DNA of 64,000 nt from Streptomyces sp. NBC_00178 (GTDB lineage: Bacteria; Actinomycetota; Actinomycetes; Streptomycetales; Streptomycetaceae), in contig NZ_CP108143.1 of assembly GCF_036206005.1 (NCBI RefSeq), positions 3,796,001-3,860,000 of the forward strand, given 5' to 3'. The position numbers were made by a program, and so were the translations under genes. The notes under the pieces were generated by a model, which saw nothing but the letters and a program-made list of their open reading frames with translations, was not told the origin of the DNA and ran no database searches. Below are positions 45,009 to 53,533 of the stretch, piece by piece (within the stretch, counting starts at the first letter, position 1; each line of letters starts with the position of its first letter).

Positions 45009-48000
45009 TCAGTTCGTGCCTATCTTCGCCAGCAGGTCCACGATCCTGGACTGCACCTCGTCGCTCGTCGAACGTTCGGCGAGGAAGAGCACGGTCTCGC
45101 CCGAAGCGAGCCTCGGAAGCTCGGACTCGTCCATACCGGCCGACGTGTAGACGACCAGCGGGGTGTGGTTCAGCGCGCCGTTCGCCCGGAGCCAGTCGAT
45201 GATCCCCGCGCGGCGGCGGCGTACCTGCATGAGGTCCATCACGACCAGGTTCGGCCGGATCCGGGTGGCCAGCTCGACCGCGTCGTTGTCGCCCGAGGCC
45301 CGGGCGACCTGCATGCCGCGCCGCTCCAGCGTCTCCGTCAGCGCCAGCGCGATCGGCTCGTGCTCCTCGATCACCAGGACGCGCGGGGGATGCTGGTCGC
45401 TGTCGCGCGGGGCGAGCGCCTTGAGGAGTACCGCCGGGTCGGCGCCGTACGCCGCCTCCCTCGTGGCCTGCCCCAGGCCTGCCGTCACCAGCACCGGAAC
45501 CTCGGCCGCCACGGCGGCCTGACGCAGCGACTGCAGAGCCGTACGGGTGATCGGGCCGGTCAGCGGGTCGACGAACAGCGCGGCGGGGAACGCCGCGATC
45601 TGGGCGTCGACCTCCTCCCGCGAGTGCACGATCACCGGGCGGTATCCCCGGTCGCTGAGGGCCTGCTGGGTGGAGACGTCGGGCGCGGGCCAGACGAGCA
45701 GCCGGCGCGGATTGTCCAGGGGCTCCGGGGGCATCTCGTCGTCGACGGGTTGCGGCTGCGGCCGGTTGGCCACCTCCACGGCCCCACCGGGGCCGTCCAG
45801 CGGCTCCGGCCCCTCCGCACCCTCGTCGGGTGCGCCTATCGCGTACGAACGGCCCTCGGACGCCGGAGCGGACAGCAGACGGCCGGAACCCGAACCCTGC
45901 GTGGTGCTCCCCTGGGCCCCCGCGGGCTGCGGCGGCACCGGAGCCGGGGCGTCCTGCGCGGCGGGTTCTGCCTCCGGCGGTGCGGTGAGCTTGCGCCGGC
46001 GTCCGGCGCCGCCCAGCGTCTGGTTCTGCTGGTGCGCGAGGTGCTGAGCGAAGGGCACGCCCTGGCCCAGTGTCCGCACGCTGAACGCACGGCCCTGGGT
46101 CGAGTCGGACGACGGCATCGGCTCCTCGGCGGGCAGCGGCCTGCGCAGCCCGTCCGGAGCCCGGGTGCCGCCGTCGGCCGGAGCAGCCGTCCCCGTCGTG
46201 TGCGCCGTGGCGCCCGGGGCTTCCCACGGCTCGTCGCCGGGCGTCTCGGCGCCGTCCTCGGGCACCAGCCCCGCCAGGCCCTGACCGGACGTGCCGGACT
46301 GCGCCCAGTCGGGCTGCGGCGGGACGACGGGCAGCGGCTGCCCGGGGGCCGCCTGGGCCTCGGGCGCCTCGGCGGGGCGTGCCCTGCGGCGGCCGGACGG
46401 CAGGGGGTGGGGCTGCGGCGGGGTGTGATCGGCGTCCGGCTCGTTCCGTACGGCGTCGTGGCGCTCGCCCGGCGCGACGCCCACGGGCGGAGCCTGCACG
46501 TCGGGCCGGGTCGTCCCGGGGCGGCGCAGCTGCGGTTGGGCGGGCCGGCCGTCCGGGCGGGCGGGTGCGGGGGCCTGCACGGTCTGCGGCACCGCCTGAG
46601 GAGGTGCCACCACGGGGCTGCCCGTCGCCATGGGCGGGACACGGTCCGCGGCTGCCGGGGGCAGCGCGAACGGGGTACGCGGCCCTGTGGGCTCGGCGGC
46701 GGCCGAGCGCTCCTGCGCGGCCGAGAGAGCGCGCCGGGCACGCCGGCCGCCGGACTGCTGGCCCTGCCCGGCATCGGCGGAGGCGAGAGCGGGCAGGGCG
46801 GCCTGCTCGGCGGAGCCCTGACGCCCCGTCCGGCCGGATGTGGGGTTCGGCACGCCCTGCGGCGGCACGGTCTGCCCGAGCTGGGGGCGTCCGCCGACTC
46901 CCTGCGCGCCCTCGGCGGAGGTCACCACGGACCCCTCCGAGGCGCCCGCCGACGCGGCCGGGGGGAGGGCCAGTGCCTCCCGGGCGCGGTCCTCCTGGAC
47001 CGGGGCTGCGGCCTCCGCCGGGCTGGGACGGCCGCGCCTGCGACCGGAGCCCCCGCCCTGCTGAGACGGGGTCATGTCCGTCTCGGGCTGCGGCTCCTGC
47101 GGTGCGGAGGGCTCCCTGCGGGCCCTGCGCCGTCCGGTGGGCTCCGCGGCCGCGGTGTCCCCGTCCGGTGCGGGACCCTCGACGGCGCTGTCCAGGAACG
47201 CGTCCGTGGAGGCCCTGCGCGCCCGGCGGCGTCCGCCCTGGGCGGGCTGCGGTGCGGGTTCCGGCGCGGGCGCGGGGGCGAGCTCGTGCGCGGATTCCGG
47301 GGCCGGACCGGGCGTGGGTTCCGGGGCCACGGGCCCTGGAGTCACGGGTCCCGGGGCGGCGGGCTCCTCCATGACCGGGAGCGGCACCGGCGCGATCGTC
47401 CCCGCGCCCGCGCCGATCGGCACCTCCAGGACGTAGGCACTGCCGCTCATGCCCGGCATCTCGTGCGTCTGGAGCACGCCGTCGTGCGCCCGTACGATCC
47501 CGCGCACGATCGGCACGTGCACCGGGTCACCCCCGGCGAACGGACCGCGCACCTCGATCCTGACCACATCGCCCCGCTGGGCCGCCGCCACGACCACGGT
47601 GGAGTCGACGTAGCCGCCCCCCGGGACCAGCCGTGCCTTGCCCGTGGAGTCGACCCCGGCGACGTCCGCGACGAGATGGGCGAGCGCCGTCACCAGGCGT
47701 CCCGCGTCGACCTCGGCCTCGATCGGCGGCGCGTGCACCGCGAACTGCGCACGGCCGGGACCGATCAGCTCGACCGCGCCGTCGATGCCGGCGGTCACCA
47801 CGGAGTCGAGCAGCACCAGCTGCTTGCCGAGCACCTCGGTGCCGCTGTCCAGCCGCTGGTAGCTCAGGACGTTGTCGACGAGCGTCGTCATACGCGCGTA
47901 GCCCGCGGCGAGGTGGTGCAGGATCTGGTTGGCCTCCGGCCAGAGCTGGCCGGCCGGGTCGGCCGCGAGCGCCGAGAGCTCGCCCCGCAGCTCCTCCAGG

Positions 48001-49052
48001 GGGCCCCGCAGCGACTCGCCCAGGACGGCGGTCAGCTGGGTGTGACGCTCGCCGAGATCGGCCAGGCGCTCGGTCTTGTCCTCGAGTTCGGAGGCGTAGC
48101 GCTCGGTGCGGTCGGCGGTCTCGGCCGCGTGCTTCTCGTTCAGCGCCTCGACCTCGGCGCGGTGCTTCTCGGTGAGCTCGGCGATCTCGGCGGCGTGCTG
48201 TTCCGTGAGGCCGGACACCTCGCCGGTGTGCTGCTGCGTCAGTTCCTCGAACGGCCTGCGGTCGGTGAACGTCATGACGGCGCCGACCAGCTGGTCCCCG
48301 TCGCGTACGGGTGCGGTGGTCAGGTCGACCGGCACCTGCGCCCCGCTCTTGGACCAGAGCACCTGTCCGCGCACCCGGTGCTTGCGGCCGGACCGCAGGG
48401 TGTCCGCGAGAGGCGACTCGTCGTACGGGAAGGGCTCCCCCTCCGCCCGCGAGTGCAGGATCAGCGTGTGGAGTTCCCTGCCGCCGAGGTCGCTCGCGCG
48501 GAAGCCGAGGATCTGCGCGGCGGCGGGGTTGACCAGGACGACCCGGCCGTCGGTGTCCGTGCCCACGACGCCCTCGGACGCGGCACGCAGGATCATCTCG
48601 GTCTGCCGCTGCGAACGGGCGAGCTCCGCCTCGGTGTCGACGGTGCCGGAGAGATCGCGTACGACGAGCATGAGCAGCTCGTCGCCCGTGTAGCTGGAGT
48701 GGATGTCGTTGTAGCCAGCCTGCCCGCTGTCCAGGGAGGCGCTGGTGACCTCGGCCGGGTACTCGGTGGAGTCGGTCCGGCGGGCGACCATGCGCGTCGG
48801 CTTGGTCCGGCCCTGCTCGTCCGCGGCGTCCGGCGTGCGCATCGACCCGGGGATCAGCCTGGAGTCGAACTCCGGAAGCAGGTCGAGCAGTCCGCGTCCC
48901 ACGAGCGCGGTGCCCGGGGTCTCGAACATCTCGAGGGCGATGGTGTTGGCGTTGACGACCGTGCCGTTGCAGTTGACGAGCAGGAGCCCGTCCGGGAGGG
49001 CATCGAGTATGGCTGCGAGGCGAGCAGCGCCTCGGGATGGCCTGCTGCTCAC
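45009..49052 (-). CDS. Giant PAS-PAS-pseudokinase-linker-tandem receiver regulatory protein
   Basis: The 1,347-residue cytoplasmic protein starts at GTG 49052, eight bases after GGGAGGAAG. Two PAS domains (about 10-135 and 150-270) precede a coiled coil with repeated (T)E-KH-AE units (270-340). In the HisKA-like helix the site usually reading SHELRTPL is GESLRGPL (345-352), so the phosphoacceptor histidine is replaced. The ATPase region (to about 540) lacks clear N and DxGxG boxes. A Pro/Ala/Gly/Arg-rich linker of about 500 residues follows, then two receiver-like domains with VDPLTG and VVMDLMQ; the last has LAERS where a KP pair is expected. It is probably a signalling scaffold rather than an active kinase. 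Confidence 0.85.
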   Translation of the reverse strand: MSSRPSRGAARLAAILDALPDGLLLVNCNGTVVNANTIALEMFETPGTALVGRGLLDLLPEFDSRLIPGSMRTPDAADEQGRTKPTRMVARRTDSTEYPAEVTSASLDSGQAGYNDIHSSYTGDELLMLVVRDLSGTVDTEAELARSQRQTEMILRAASEGVVGTDTDGRVVLVNPAAAQILGFRASDLGGRELHTLILHSRAEGEPFPYDESPLADTLRSGRKHRVRGQVLWSKSGAQVPVDLTTAPVRDGDQLVGAVMTFTDRRPFEELTQQHTGEVSGLTEQHAAEIAELTEKHRAEVEALNEKHAAETADRTERYASELEDKTERLADLGERHTQLTAVLGESLRGPLEELRGELSALAADPAGQLWPEANQILHHLAAGYARMTTLVDNVLSYQRLDSGTEVLGKQLVLLDSVVTAGIDGAVELIGPGRAQFAVHAPPIEAEVDAGRLVTALAHLVADVAGVDSTGKARLVPGGGYVDSTVVVAAAQRGDVVRIEVRGPFAGGDPVHVPIVRGIVRAHDGVLQTHEMPGMSGSAYVLEVPIGAGAGTIAPVPLPVMEEPAAPGPVTPGPVAPEPTPGPAPESAHELAPAPAPEPAPQPAQGGRRRARRASTDAFLDSAVEGPAPDGDTAAAEPTGRRRARREPSAPQEPQPETDMTPSQQGGGSGRRRGRPSPAEAAAPVQEDRAREALALPPAASAGASEGSVVTSAEGAQGVGGRPQLGQTVPPQGVPNPTSGRTGRQGSAEQAALPALASADAGQGQQSGGRRARRALSAAQERSAAAEPTGPRTPFALPPAAADRVPPMATGSPVVAPPQAVPQTVQAPAPARPDGRPAQPQLRRPGTTRPDVQAPPVGVAPGERHDAVRNEPDADHTPPQPHPLPSGRRRARPAEAPEAQAAPGQPLPVVPPQPDWAQSGTSGQGLAGLVPEDGAETPGDEPWEAPGATAHTTGTAAPADGGTRAPDGLRRPLPAEEPMPSSDSTQGRAFSVRTLGQGVPFAQHLAHQQNQTLGGAGRRRKLTAPPEAEPAAQDAPAPVPPQPAGAQGSTTQGSGSGRLLSAPASEGRSYAIGAPDEGAEGPEPLDGPGGAVEVANRPQPQPVDDEMPPEPLDNPRRLLVWPAPDVSTQQALSDRGYRPVIVHSREEVDAQIAAFPAALFVDPLTGPITRTALQSLRQAAVAAEVPVLVTAGLGQATREAAYGADPAVLLKALAPRDSDQHPPRVLVIEEHEPIALALTETLERRGMQVARASGDNDAVELATRIRPNLVVMDLMQVRRRRAGIIDWLRANGALNHTPLVVYTSAGMDESELPRLASGETVLFLAERSTSDEVQSRIVDLLAKIGTN

Positions 49053-49611
49053 GAGACGCTTCCTCCCTGAATACCGCACCTTGCCGACAGCGGGCCCCAT
49101 CCTGCCCCTCGGGCCTCAGGCTGTCACTGGAGGAGTCTAAAGGCAGGGAGCGCGTGAGGGGCGGCGGATGAGGGGGAGCTCTCACCAAGGTTCTGTGCAC
49201 ACGGTGTACGCCGGTGGTCCTCGACGTGCCCTCGCGCGCCCCTTCTGACGTGCCCGGATACGGCTCCGCGCATGCCGGAACCGAGCGGCCGAGGGCCCGG
49301 AAAGCGGCGGTCCCGCACCTCGGGGCGACCGATTTCACGCCCCGTTGTGCGCCGCCGCGGCCGGCCGAAGTCCCGGCGCACGCCCCGCCGAACCGGCTAC
49401 GGGGGCGCGGCGGGCCGGTCGCGCGGCGGGTGCGGAACGACGGCCGGAGGGGGCGAGATCTTCGTCGGGACGTCCGGGACGTCCGGGGCGGAGCCCGACG
49501 GGTGCCGCTCGTGCCGCTCGTGCCGTCAGGGTGCGCCCCTCGTGGAGAGAACTCGTGCCGTACGCGTGGGGGAGAGTTCGTACGCGCGAGGGGCGCCTGG
49601 GACGGGTCAGG
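49053..49611. other. 559-bp gap upstream of the PAS protein gene
   Basis: No gene is supported. A CGGGACGTC direct repeat (near 49469-49482) and a GTGCCGCTC triplet repeat (near 49502-49525) are visible. The promoter of the PAS protein gene should lie near the left end. Confidence 0.45.
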
Positions 49612-50079
49612 TCACCTGGCCGACGGGAGCACCGGCACGAGGGCGTTCCAGCGGGAGATCTCGCATCCGTTGGCGCGGCTGAAGCGGGCGTCCACCTTCT
49701 GCCCCTGCCAGGTCCCCTCGACCCGGGCGGCGGCGGGTCCGCCCATCTGCTGGGTGCACATCGCGTTGCGGTCCGTGGCGGTGAAGGGGTTGTCGCCCGA
49801 CTCCGCCGCCTCGTCCAGCAGGTCGCAGGCCCGCTGCGCGGCGGGGTGGCTTCCGCCCGCGGGGTCGCACTCCAGCTCGAAGACACCGTCGGCCGCGGGG
49901 TTGCCGGATTCGGAGACCGTGACCGTGAGCTTGGTCTGCGTGTCCGCGGCCGGCCAGTCCCCCTGAAGGATGGGGAGAGGGGGCAGGGGCACCAAGGGGG
50001 CCGCGGCGCTGGCGAGGGGAGTGGCGGCGGTCAGCGCGGCGACGGACACGACGGCGGTGAGGGTGAGACGGCGCAGCAT
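49612..50079 (-). CDS. Secreted subtilisin-inhibitor-like (SSI family) protein
   Basis: The 155-residue precursor has a Sec signal (VVSVAALTAATPLASAAA) and an SSI-type mature domain: ELECDPAGGSHPAAQRACDLL, GTWQGQKVDARFSRANGCEI. All four cysteines of the two family disulfides are present. SSI proteins inhibit extracellular serine proteases through a loop after the third cysteine. Here that loop reads CTQQMGGP, one residue longer than the CPMVYDP of classical SSI as I recall it, so inhibitory specificity may differ. GGAG lies upstream of ATG 50079. Confidence 0.88.
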   Translation of the reverse strand: MLRRLTLTAVVSVAALTAATPLASAAAPLVPLPPLPILQGDWPAADTQTKLTVTVSESGNPAADGVFELECDPAGGSHPAAQRACDLLDEAAESGDNPFTATDRNAMCTQQMGGPAAARVEGTWQGQKVDARFSRANGCEISRWNALVPVLPSAR

Positions 50080-50466
50080 GCGGGGCTCCATTGCTCTGGC
50101 GCACCCGGGGGCGCGCCGGTCTGCTCCGGCACGCACCTGGACTGCGGGCGCACCGGGCACACGGGTCACGGACGGAGGGCGGAGCCCTCGCCTCTCTAAC
50201 GCTCCGTACGTCCGCACGTTGCGCAACTCCTGGGGGGCCGACCGGAACGGCCGCCCATGCCGCGGTCGCCGCGGTGCGGGCCGGGGCTGCGGGCCTCCGG
50301 GAGGTGACGGGTGCCCCGGTCGTCCCGGACCGGCGGGCCCGCGACATCTGCCCGGGGCGCTTTGCCTCGCCACCCGCCTGCCTAGTACCGTGAGCAGCGA
50401 TTGGTGACAGCGCGCTCGTCTGTGTCATCATCTGCACGCACCACTCGCGCTCGCGCGGGGTGTGCT

Positions 50467-50557
50467 GGAGGCGTCGCCTAGTCCGGTCTATGGCGCCGCA
50501 CTGCTAATGCGGTTTGGGTCTTAAAGCCCATCGAGGGTTCAAATCCCTCCGCCTCCG
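50467..50557 (+). tRNA. tRNA-Ser (anticodon GCU), second isoacceptor
   Basis: Acceptor GGAGGCG/CGCCTCC, anticodon stem CCGCA/TGCGG with loop CTGCTAA (anticodon GCT), a long variable arm and T-arm GAGGG-TTCAAAT-CCCTC are visible. The anticodon is the same as in the tRNA at 17447 but most of the body differs. The 387-bp gap before it (50080-50466) shows no gene. Confidence 0.9.
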
Positions 50558-50564
50558 CAAGATC

Positions 50565-50595
50565 CGAAGCCCCGTGCCACCGGCACGGGGCTTCG
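50565..50595 (+). terminator. Terminator of tRNA-Ser(GCU)
   Basis: CGAAGCCCCGTGCC and its exact reverse complement form a 14-bp stem with a 3-nt loop, 7 nt after the tRNA. Confidence 0.9.
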
Positions 50596-50808
50596 GTCGT
50601 TCCCTGGCCGTCTGCTCGCGGTACGAGGGGGTGCGCGGGTGGGACGGCGCGACGGAGGTAACTGCTCCAGATGGGTGTTTTCGCAGGTCAGGCGTGGTGT
50701 GCCTAATGGATTTCGCGTGACGGCGCAGGTCATGTAATGTTGTTCTCGCAACGCCGACCGGGGAGAAAAAAACCGGGAAGCAAGGTCACCGGCCAACACC
50801 GCGACCAC

Positions 50809-50881
50809 GCACTCGTAGCTTAACGGATAGAGCATCTGACTACGGATCAGAAGGTTGCAGGTTCGAATCCTGCCGAGTGCA
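50809..50881 (+). tRNA. tRNA-Arg (anticodon ACG)
   Basis: Acceptor GCACTCG/CGAGTGC, anticodon stem TCTGA/TCAGA with loop CTACGGA (anticodon ACG) and T-arm with TTCGAAT are visible. tRNA-Arg genes are common integration sites, and accessory genes begin downstream. Confidence 0.95.
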
Positions 50882-50889
50882 CAGCAGGC

Positions 50890-50923
50890 CAGAGGCCCTC
50901 AGGAGAGATCCTGAGGGCCTCTG
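50890..50923 (+). terminator. Terminator of tRNA-Arg
   Basis: CAGAGGCCCTCAGGA pairs with TCCTGAGGGCCTCTG over 15 bp around a GAGA loop, 8 nt after the tRNA. Confidence 0.88.
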
Positions 50924-51292
50924 TCGTGTGTCGTGACGGCAGTGATTGACGGCAACCGCTTCGAAGGGCCGCTGCCGGACCGATCAGACGGCTACGAGGA
51001 CACCGGCCGCGCCGCCGTCATCGTCCGGCCCATTGCCGTCACCCCTCAGCGCGTCCCCGACGCGGTCGAAGGCGGAGCGCTGGGAGTCCAGGCGAGGTTG
51101 ACGGCAGCGCCCAGGCTGCAACGTGACCGAGACCGTGACGCACTGGGGAAGCGTGGCCGGGGCCGGCGGGTGGTTGCTGGAGACACACGTGGCGGGTGCT
51201 TGTTCGGCGCACCCGCCGTCGTGGCTGACTTTCTGTGGCTGAAGTCGCCACGGCACGGGGCAGCCGACCAGAGAAGGTGTCGCGGTCCGGAG
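50924..51292. other. 369-bp segment at the core/accessory boundary
   Basis: No complete gene is supported. The plus strand 50942-51090 shows about 45 codons with gene-like composition (VIDGNRFEGPLPDRSDGY and on) that then degrade, which may be a gene remnant. No second copy of the tRNA-Arg 3' end is visible here. Confidence 0.35.
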
Positions 51293-52159
51293 CTACGCGG
51301 ACATGGCGTAGGTGAAGCCGAGGGAGGTGAGTCCTTCGGCCTGGCACAGCTGGTCGGAGGGTCCGCCGATCTCGGTCTGGAGGAGTTGGTAGGCGGCGCC
51401 GTGGGACTGGCCCCAGTGCATGGCTGCCCGCCACAGGACGCGTCCCAGGCCCTGGCCTCGGGCCTCGGGGAGGACGGCGAAGTACTGGGGCATGAGCTGG
51501 GGGCGTCCAATGGCGTCGGGCTGGATCTCCATGGGGCCGATCGCGCCCACGATGCGGTCCTCGATTGCGGCGGCGAGAACCGGGCCGCATCGGCCGGCCT
51601 GCATCTGGGCGTGGAGGAAGGACAGGCCGTCGCCGGCCATGGCCTCGGCGAACGGGGCGAAGGTCTCCTGCGCGGCGGTCGGCCAGGCGGTGATGGGCCG
51701 GACCGGGCCATCGGGGGCGGGGCAGGAGCCGGTGGTGAAATCCTTCAGCTGGATGCGGGTGCCGCGCGGATACGTGGTCTCGGGGCCGAGGGGGCGTACG
51801 ACCCGGGCGCCTGCCACGCCGTACCCGGCGGCGAGCTTCGCGGCTAGCTCTGCGGCCTCATCCACGACGCCGTCGGGGAGCCCGTAGGCGAAGACCTTCA
51901 GAGTGCCGCGTCCGCGCCGGGTCAGGGTGGGGATGAGGGTGCGCTCAGGCTGATGCACCACGTCCTCGCGAAGGACTTGCTCGTCCTTCTCGCCGCCCCA
52001 GCGCCGGTCCTTGTCGTAGGGCAGGAAGCCACCGGTGTAGGCCGCTCGCAGGACGCCCTCAAAGATTCCGACGGTCAGGGCGTCGGGGTGGACAGGACCG
52101 AGAGTCGGCACGATCGGCGCGGTCAGTTGGGGCCGGAGCCAGTGCCAGCGGAAGAACAT
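51293..52159 (-). CDS. Two-domain protein with C-terminal GNAT acetyltransferase, in the radical SAM operon
   Basis: The 288-residue protein has an N-terminal half I do not recognise (about 1-140; FEGVLRAAYTGGFLPYDKDRRWGG) and a GNAT domain (about 145-288) with the acetyl-CoA loop motif EARGQGLGRVLWRAAMHW preceded by the strand LMPQYFAVLP. ATG 52159 is preferred because AGGG precedes it; GTG 52168 is possible. It follows the candidate precursor peptide gene by 88 nt and is the last gene of the operon. It may acetylate the modified peptide or serve in self-protection, both inference. Confidence 0.8.
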   Translation of the reverse strand: MFFRWHWLRPQLTAPIVPTLGPVHPDALTVGIFEGVLRAAYTGGFLPYDKDRRWGGEKDEQVLREDVVHQPERTLIPTLTRRGRGTLKVFAYGLPDGVVDEAAELAAKLAAGYGVAGARVVRPLGPETTYPRGTRIQLKDFTTGSCPAPDGPVRPITAWPTAAQETFAPFAEAMAGDGLSFLHAQMQAGRCGPVLAAAIEDRIVGAIGPMEIQPDAIGRPQLMPQYFAVLPEARGQGLGRVLWRAAMHWGQSHGAAYQLLQTEIGGPSDQLCQAEGLTSLGFTYAMSA

Positions 52160-52247
52160 GAGCGGCACCCTAATGGTGAGCCGGGCAGGGCTCAGGCCCC
52201 GACGCGAGCACGTCGGGGCCTGAACGGAGTTGACCGGATCGTGTTGG

Positions 52248-52412
52248 TCAGTGGGGGTTGTCGTCCCCGGCGTCGCAGGAGCACTCCGCGCTCTCCACGA
52301 TCACGTCGAGGTCCTGGACGGCGGTGATCGACGCGGTCGCGACGGGCGGGGCCGTGCGGCGGGCCGAGGTCGGCGGGCCGGGGAGGATGGTCACCGGTAC
52401 GGGCGGGGTCAT
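52248..52412 (-). CDS. Candidate radical SAM-modified precursor peptide
   Basis: The 54-residue peptide starts at ATG 52412, overlapping the radical SAM stop (ATGA), with AAGGAG at correct spacing. The N-terminal part is Pro/Thr/Ala-rich (PVPVTILPGPPTSARRTAPP). The segment VQDLDVIVES resembles the (F)xLDVxVxE leader-type motif of some actinobacterial RiPP precursors, from memory. The tail ECSCDAGDDNPH has the only two cysteines, as CSC, and many acidic residues, and is the likely core. No homologous family can be confirmed without a search. Confidence 0.75.
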   Translation of the reverse strand: MTPPVPVTILPGPPTSARRTAPPVATASITAVQDLDVIVESAECSCDAGDDNPH

Positions 52413-53533
52413 GAGGCGTTCTCCTTGTCTCCATGCTGGCAGTAGCTGTGCAGCGGCGCCTTGGCCTCCTGGTAGTGCTTGGCCAGGGGGCGGCAGACCC
52501 GGCAGGTGCCGGACAGGGCGCAGCCCTCGCACCCACCGGTGCGAAGCATGAGGCGGTCGGCGATGGCGCCGAGCCGGGTGAGGCCGTCGATGCCTTCGGC
52601 CATCAGGTCGATCTGGTCATCGCGGCCGACCTTGCAGATCGAGACCTTGGCGTGCGGGTCGGCGTGAAAGAAGGTGTGTCCGGCGTTGCAGCCGGCGAAC
52701 GGCTTGCGCTGGCGCAGATGGGCGGCGGACTGGGCGAGCAGCGGCTCACCACCGCCGTAGATCGTGGGCGTCATGTTCGTGTACGCGTGGTTCTCGACGT
52801 TCCACTCGTCGGCGAGGGCGGCCATCTCGTCGGCCTCGGAGGCGTTGTCCTCGGTCACCACGACGTTGATCCGCAGCGGCAGGCCAGCCTTACGGGCGGC
52901 GTCCATGCCGCGCCGGAACGCCTTCCACGCACCGCGGCGCTGGGTGAGCGTGTCGAAGGACTCCTCACTCGCCCCGTACATGCTGACCACCAGGCGGTAT
53001 GGCGGGCAGTCCCGGAAGAGCTTGAGGAGGTCCGGCCGCCAGAGCAGCGAGCCGTTCGTGGAGATGGTGAGCATCATCCCGGCCTGCCAGGCGTACCGGT
53101 AGGCGCCCTGGAAGTCCGGGTCCATGGTGGGTTCGCCGCCGGTGATCTGGAGCCAGAGGACGCCGGCCTCGCGCATGATGTCGAGCAGCCGCACCTTGTC
53201 GTCCCAGCCGAGGCCGGAGAAGGGCCGCTCGCCGAGGTAGCAGTGCTTGCAGCCGAAGTTGCAGCCGAGGTTGATCTCCCAGGAGGCCCGGCAGTAGCCG
53301 TACGGGGACGGCTCGCGCACCAGCACCGTGCCCTGTGCGGGTCGGCTGACCAAGTCCAGGTCCCACAGGTCGGTGGCGGTCTGCACCGCCCAGGCGGGAA
53401 GCGACTCACCGCCGATGGCGGCTTGGCGCAGACCCTCGAAGTGGTCGGCGGAGATGCGGGCGCCGGCCCGTGCTCCCGGCTTGAGGAGAAGGTGTCCGTC
53501 GAGGAACGGGGAGGCGATCAGAGCGTGGGCCAT
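52409..53533 (-). CDS. Radical SAM/SPASM peptide-modifying enzyme
   Basis: The 374-residue enzyme has the radical SAM cluster motif CNFGCKHC (Cys 91, 95, 98), the GGEP SAM-binding motif (132-135) and a C-terminal SPASM-like region with seven cysteines (282, 300, 335, 338, 344, 347, 365), enough for two auxiliary iron-sulfur clusters. This layout is that of RiPP maturases that make thioether, C-C or ether crosslinks. The N-terminal 75 residues may be a leader-binding domain. GGAAGGAGGG precedes ATG 53533, which lies inside the upstream small gene. Its stop overlaps the precursor start. The exact modification cannot be read from the sequence. Confidence 0.9.
   Translation of the reverse strand: MAHALIASPFLDGHLLLKPGARAGARISADHFEGLRQAAIGGESLPAWAVQTATDLWDLDLVSRPAQGTVLVREPSPYGYCRASWEINLGCNFGCKHCYLGERPFSGLGWDDKVRLLDIMREAGVLWLQITGGEPTMDPDFQGAYRYAWQAGMMLTISTNGSLLWRPDLLKLFRDCPPYRLVVSMYGASEESFDTLTQRRGAWKAFRRGMDAARKAGLPLRINVVVTEDNASEADEMAALADEWNVENHAYTNMTPTIYGGGEPLLAQSAAHLRQRKPFAGCNAGHTFFHADPHAKVSICKVGRDDQIDLMAEGIDGLTRLGAIADRLMLRTGGCEGCALSGTCRVCRPLAKHYQEAKAPLHSYCQHGDKENAS

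Noticed and set aside
45165..49070. Very long open frame on the plus strand opposite the PAS protein
   Set aside because: It is an antisense artefact of high GC content; domains and ribosome site support only the minus-strand gene.
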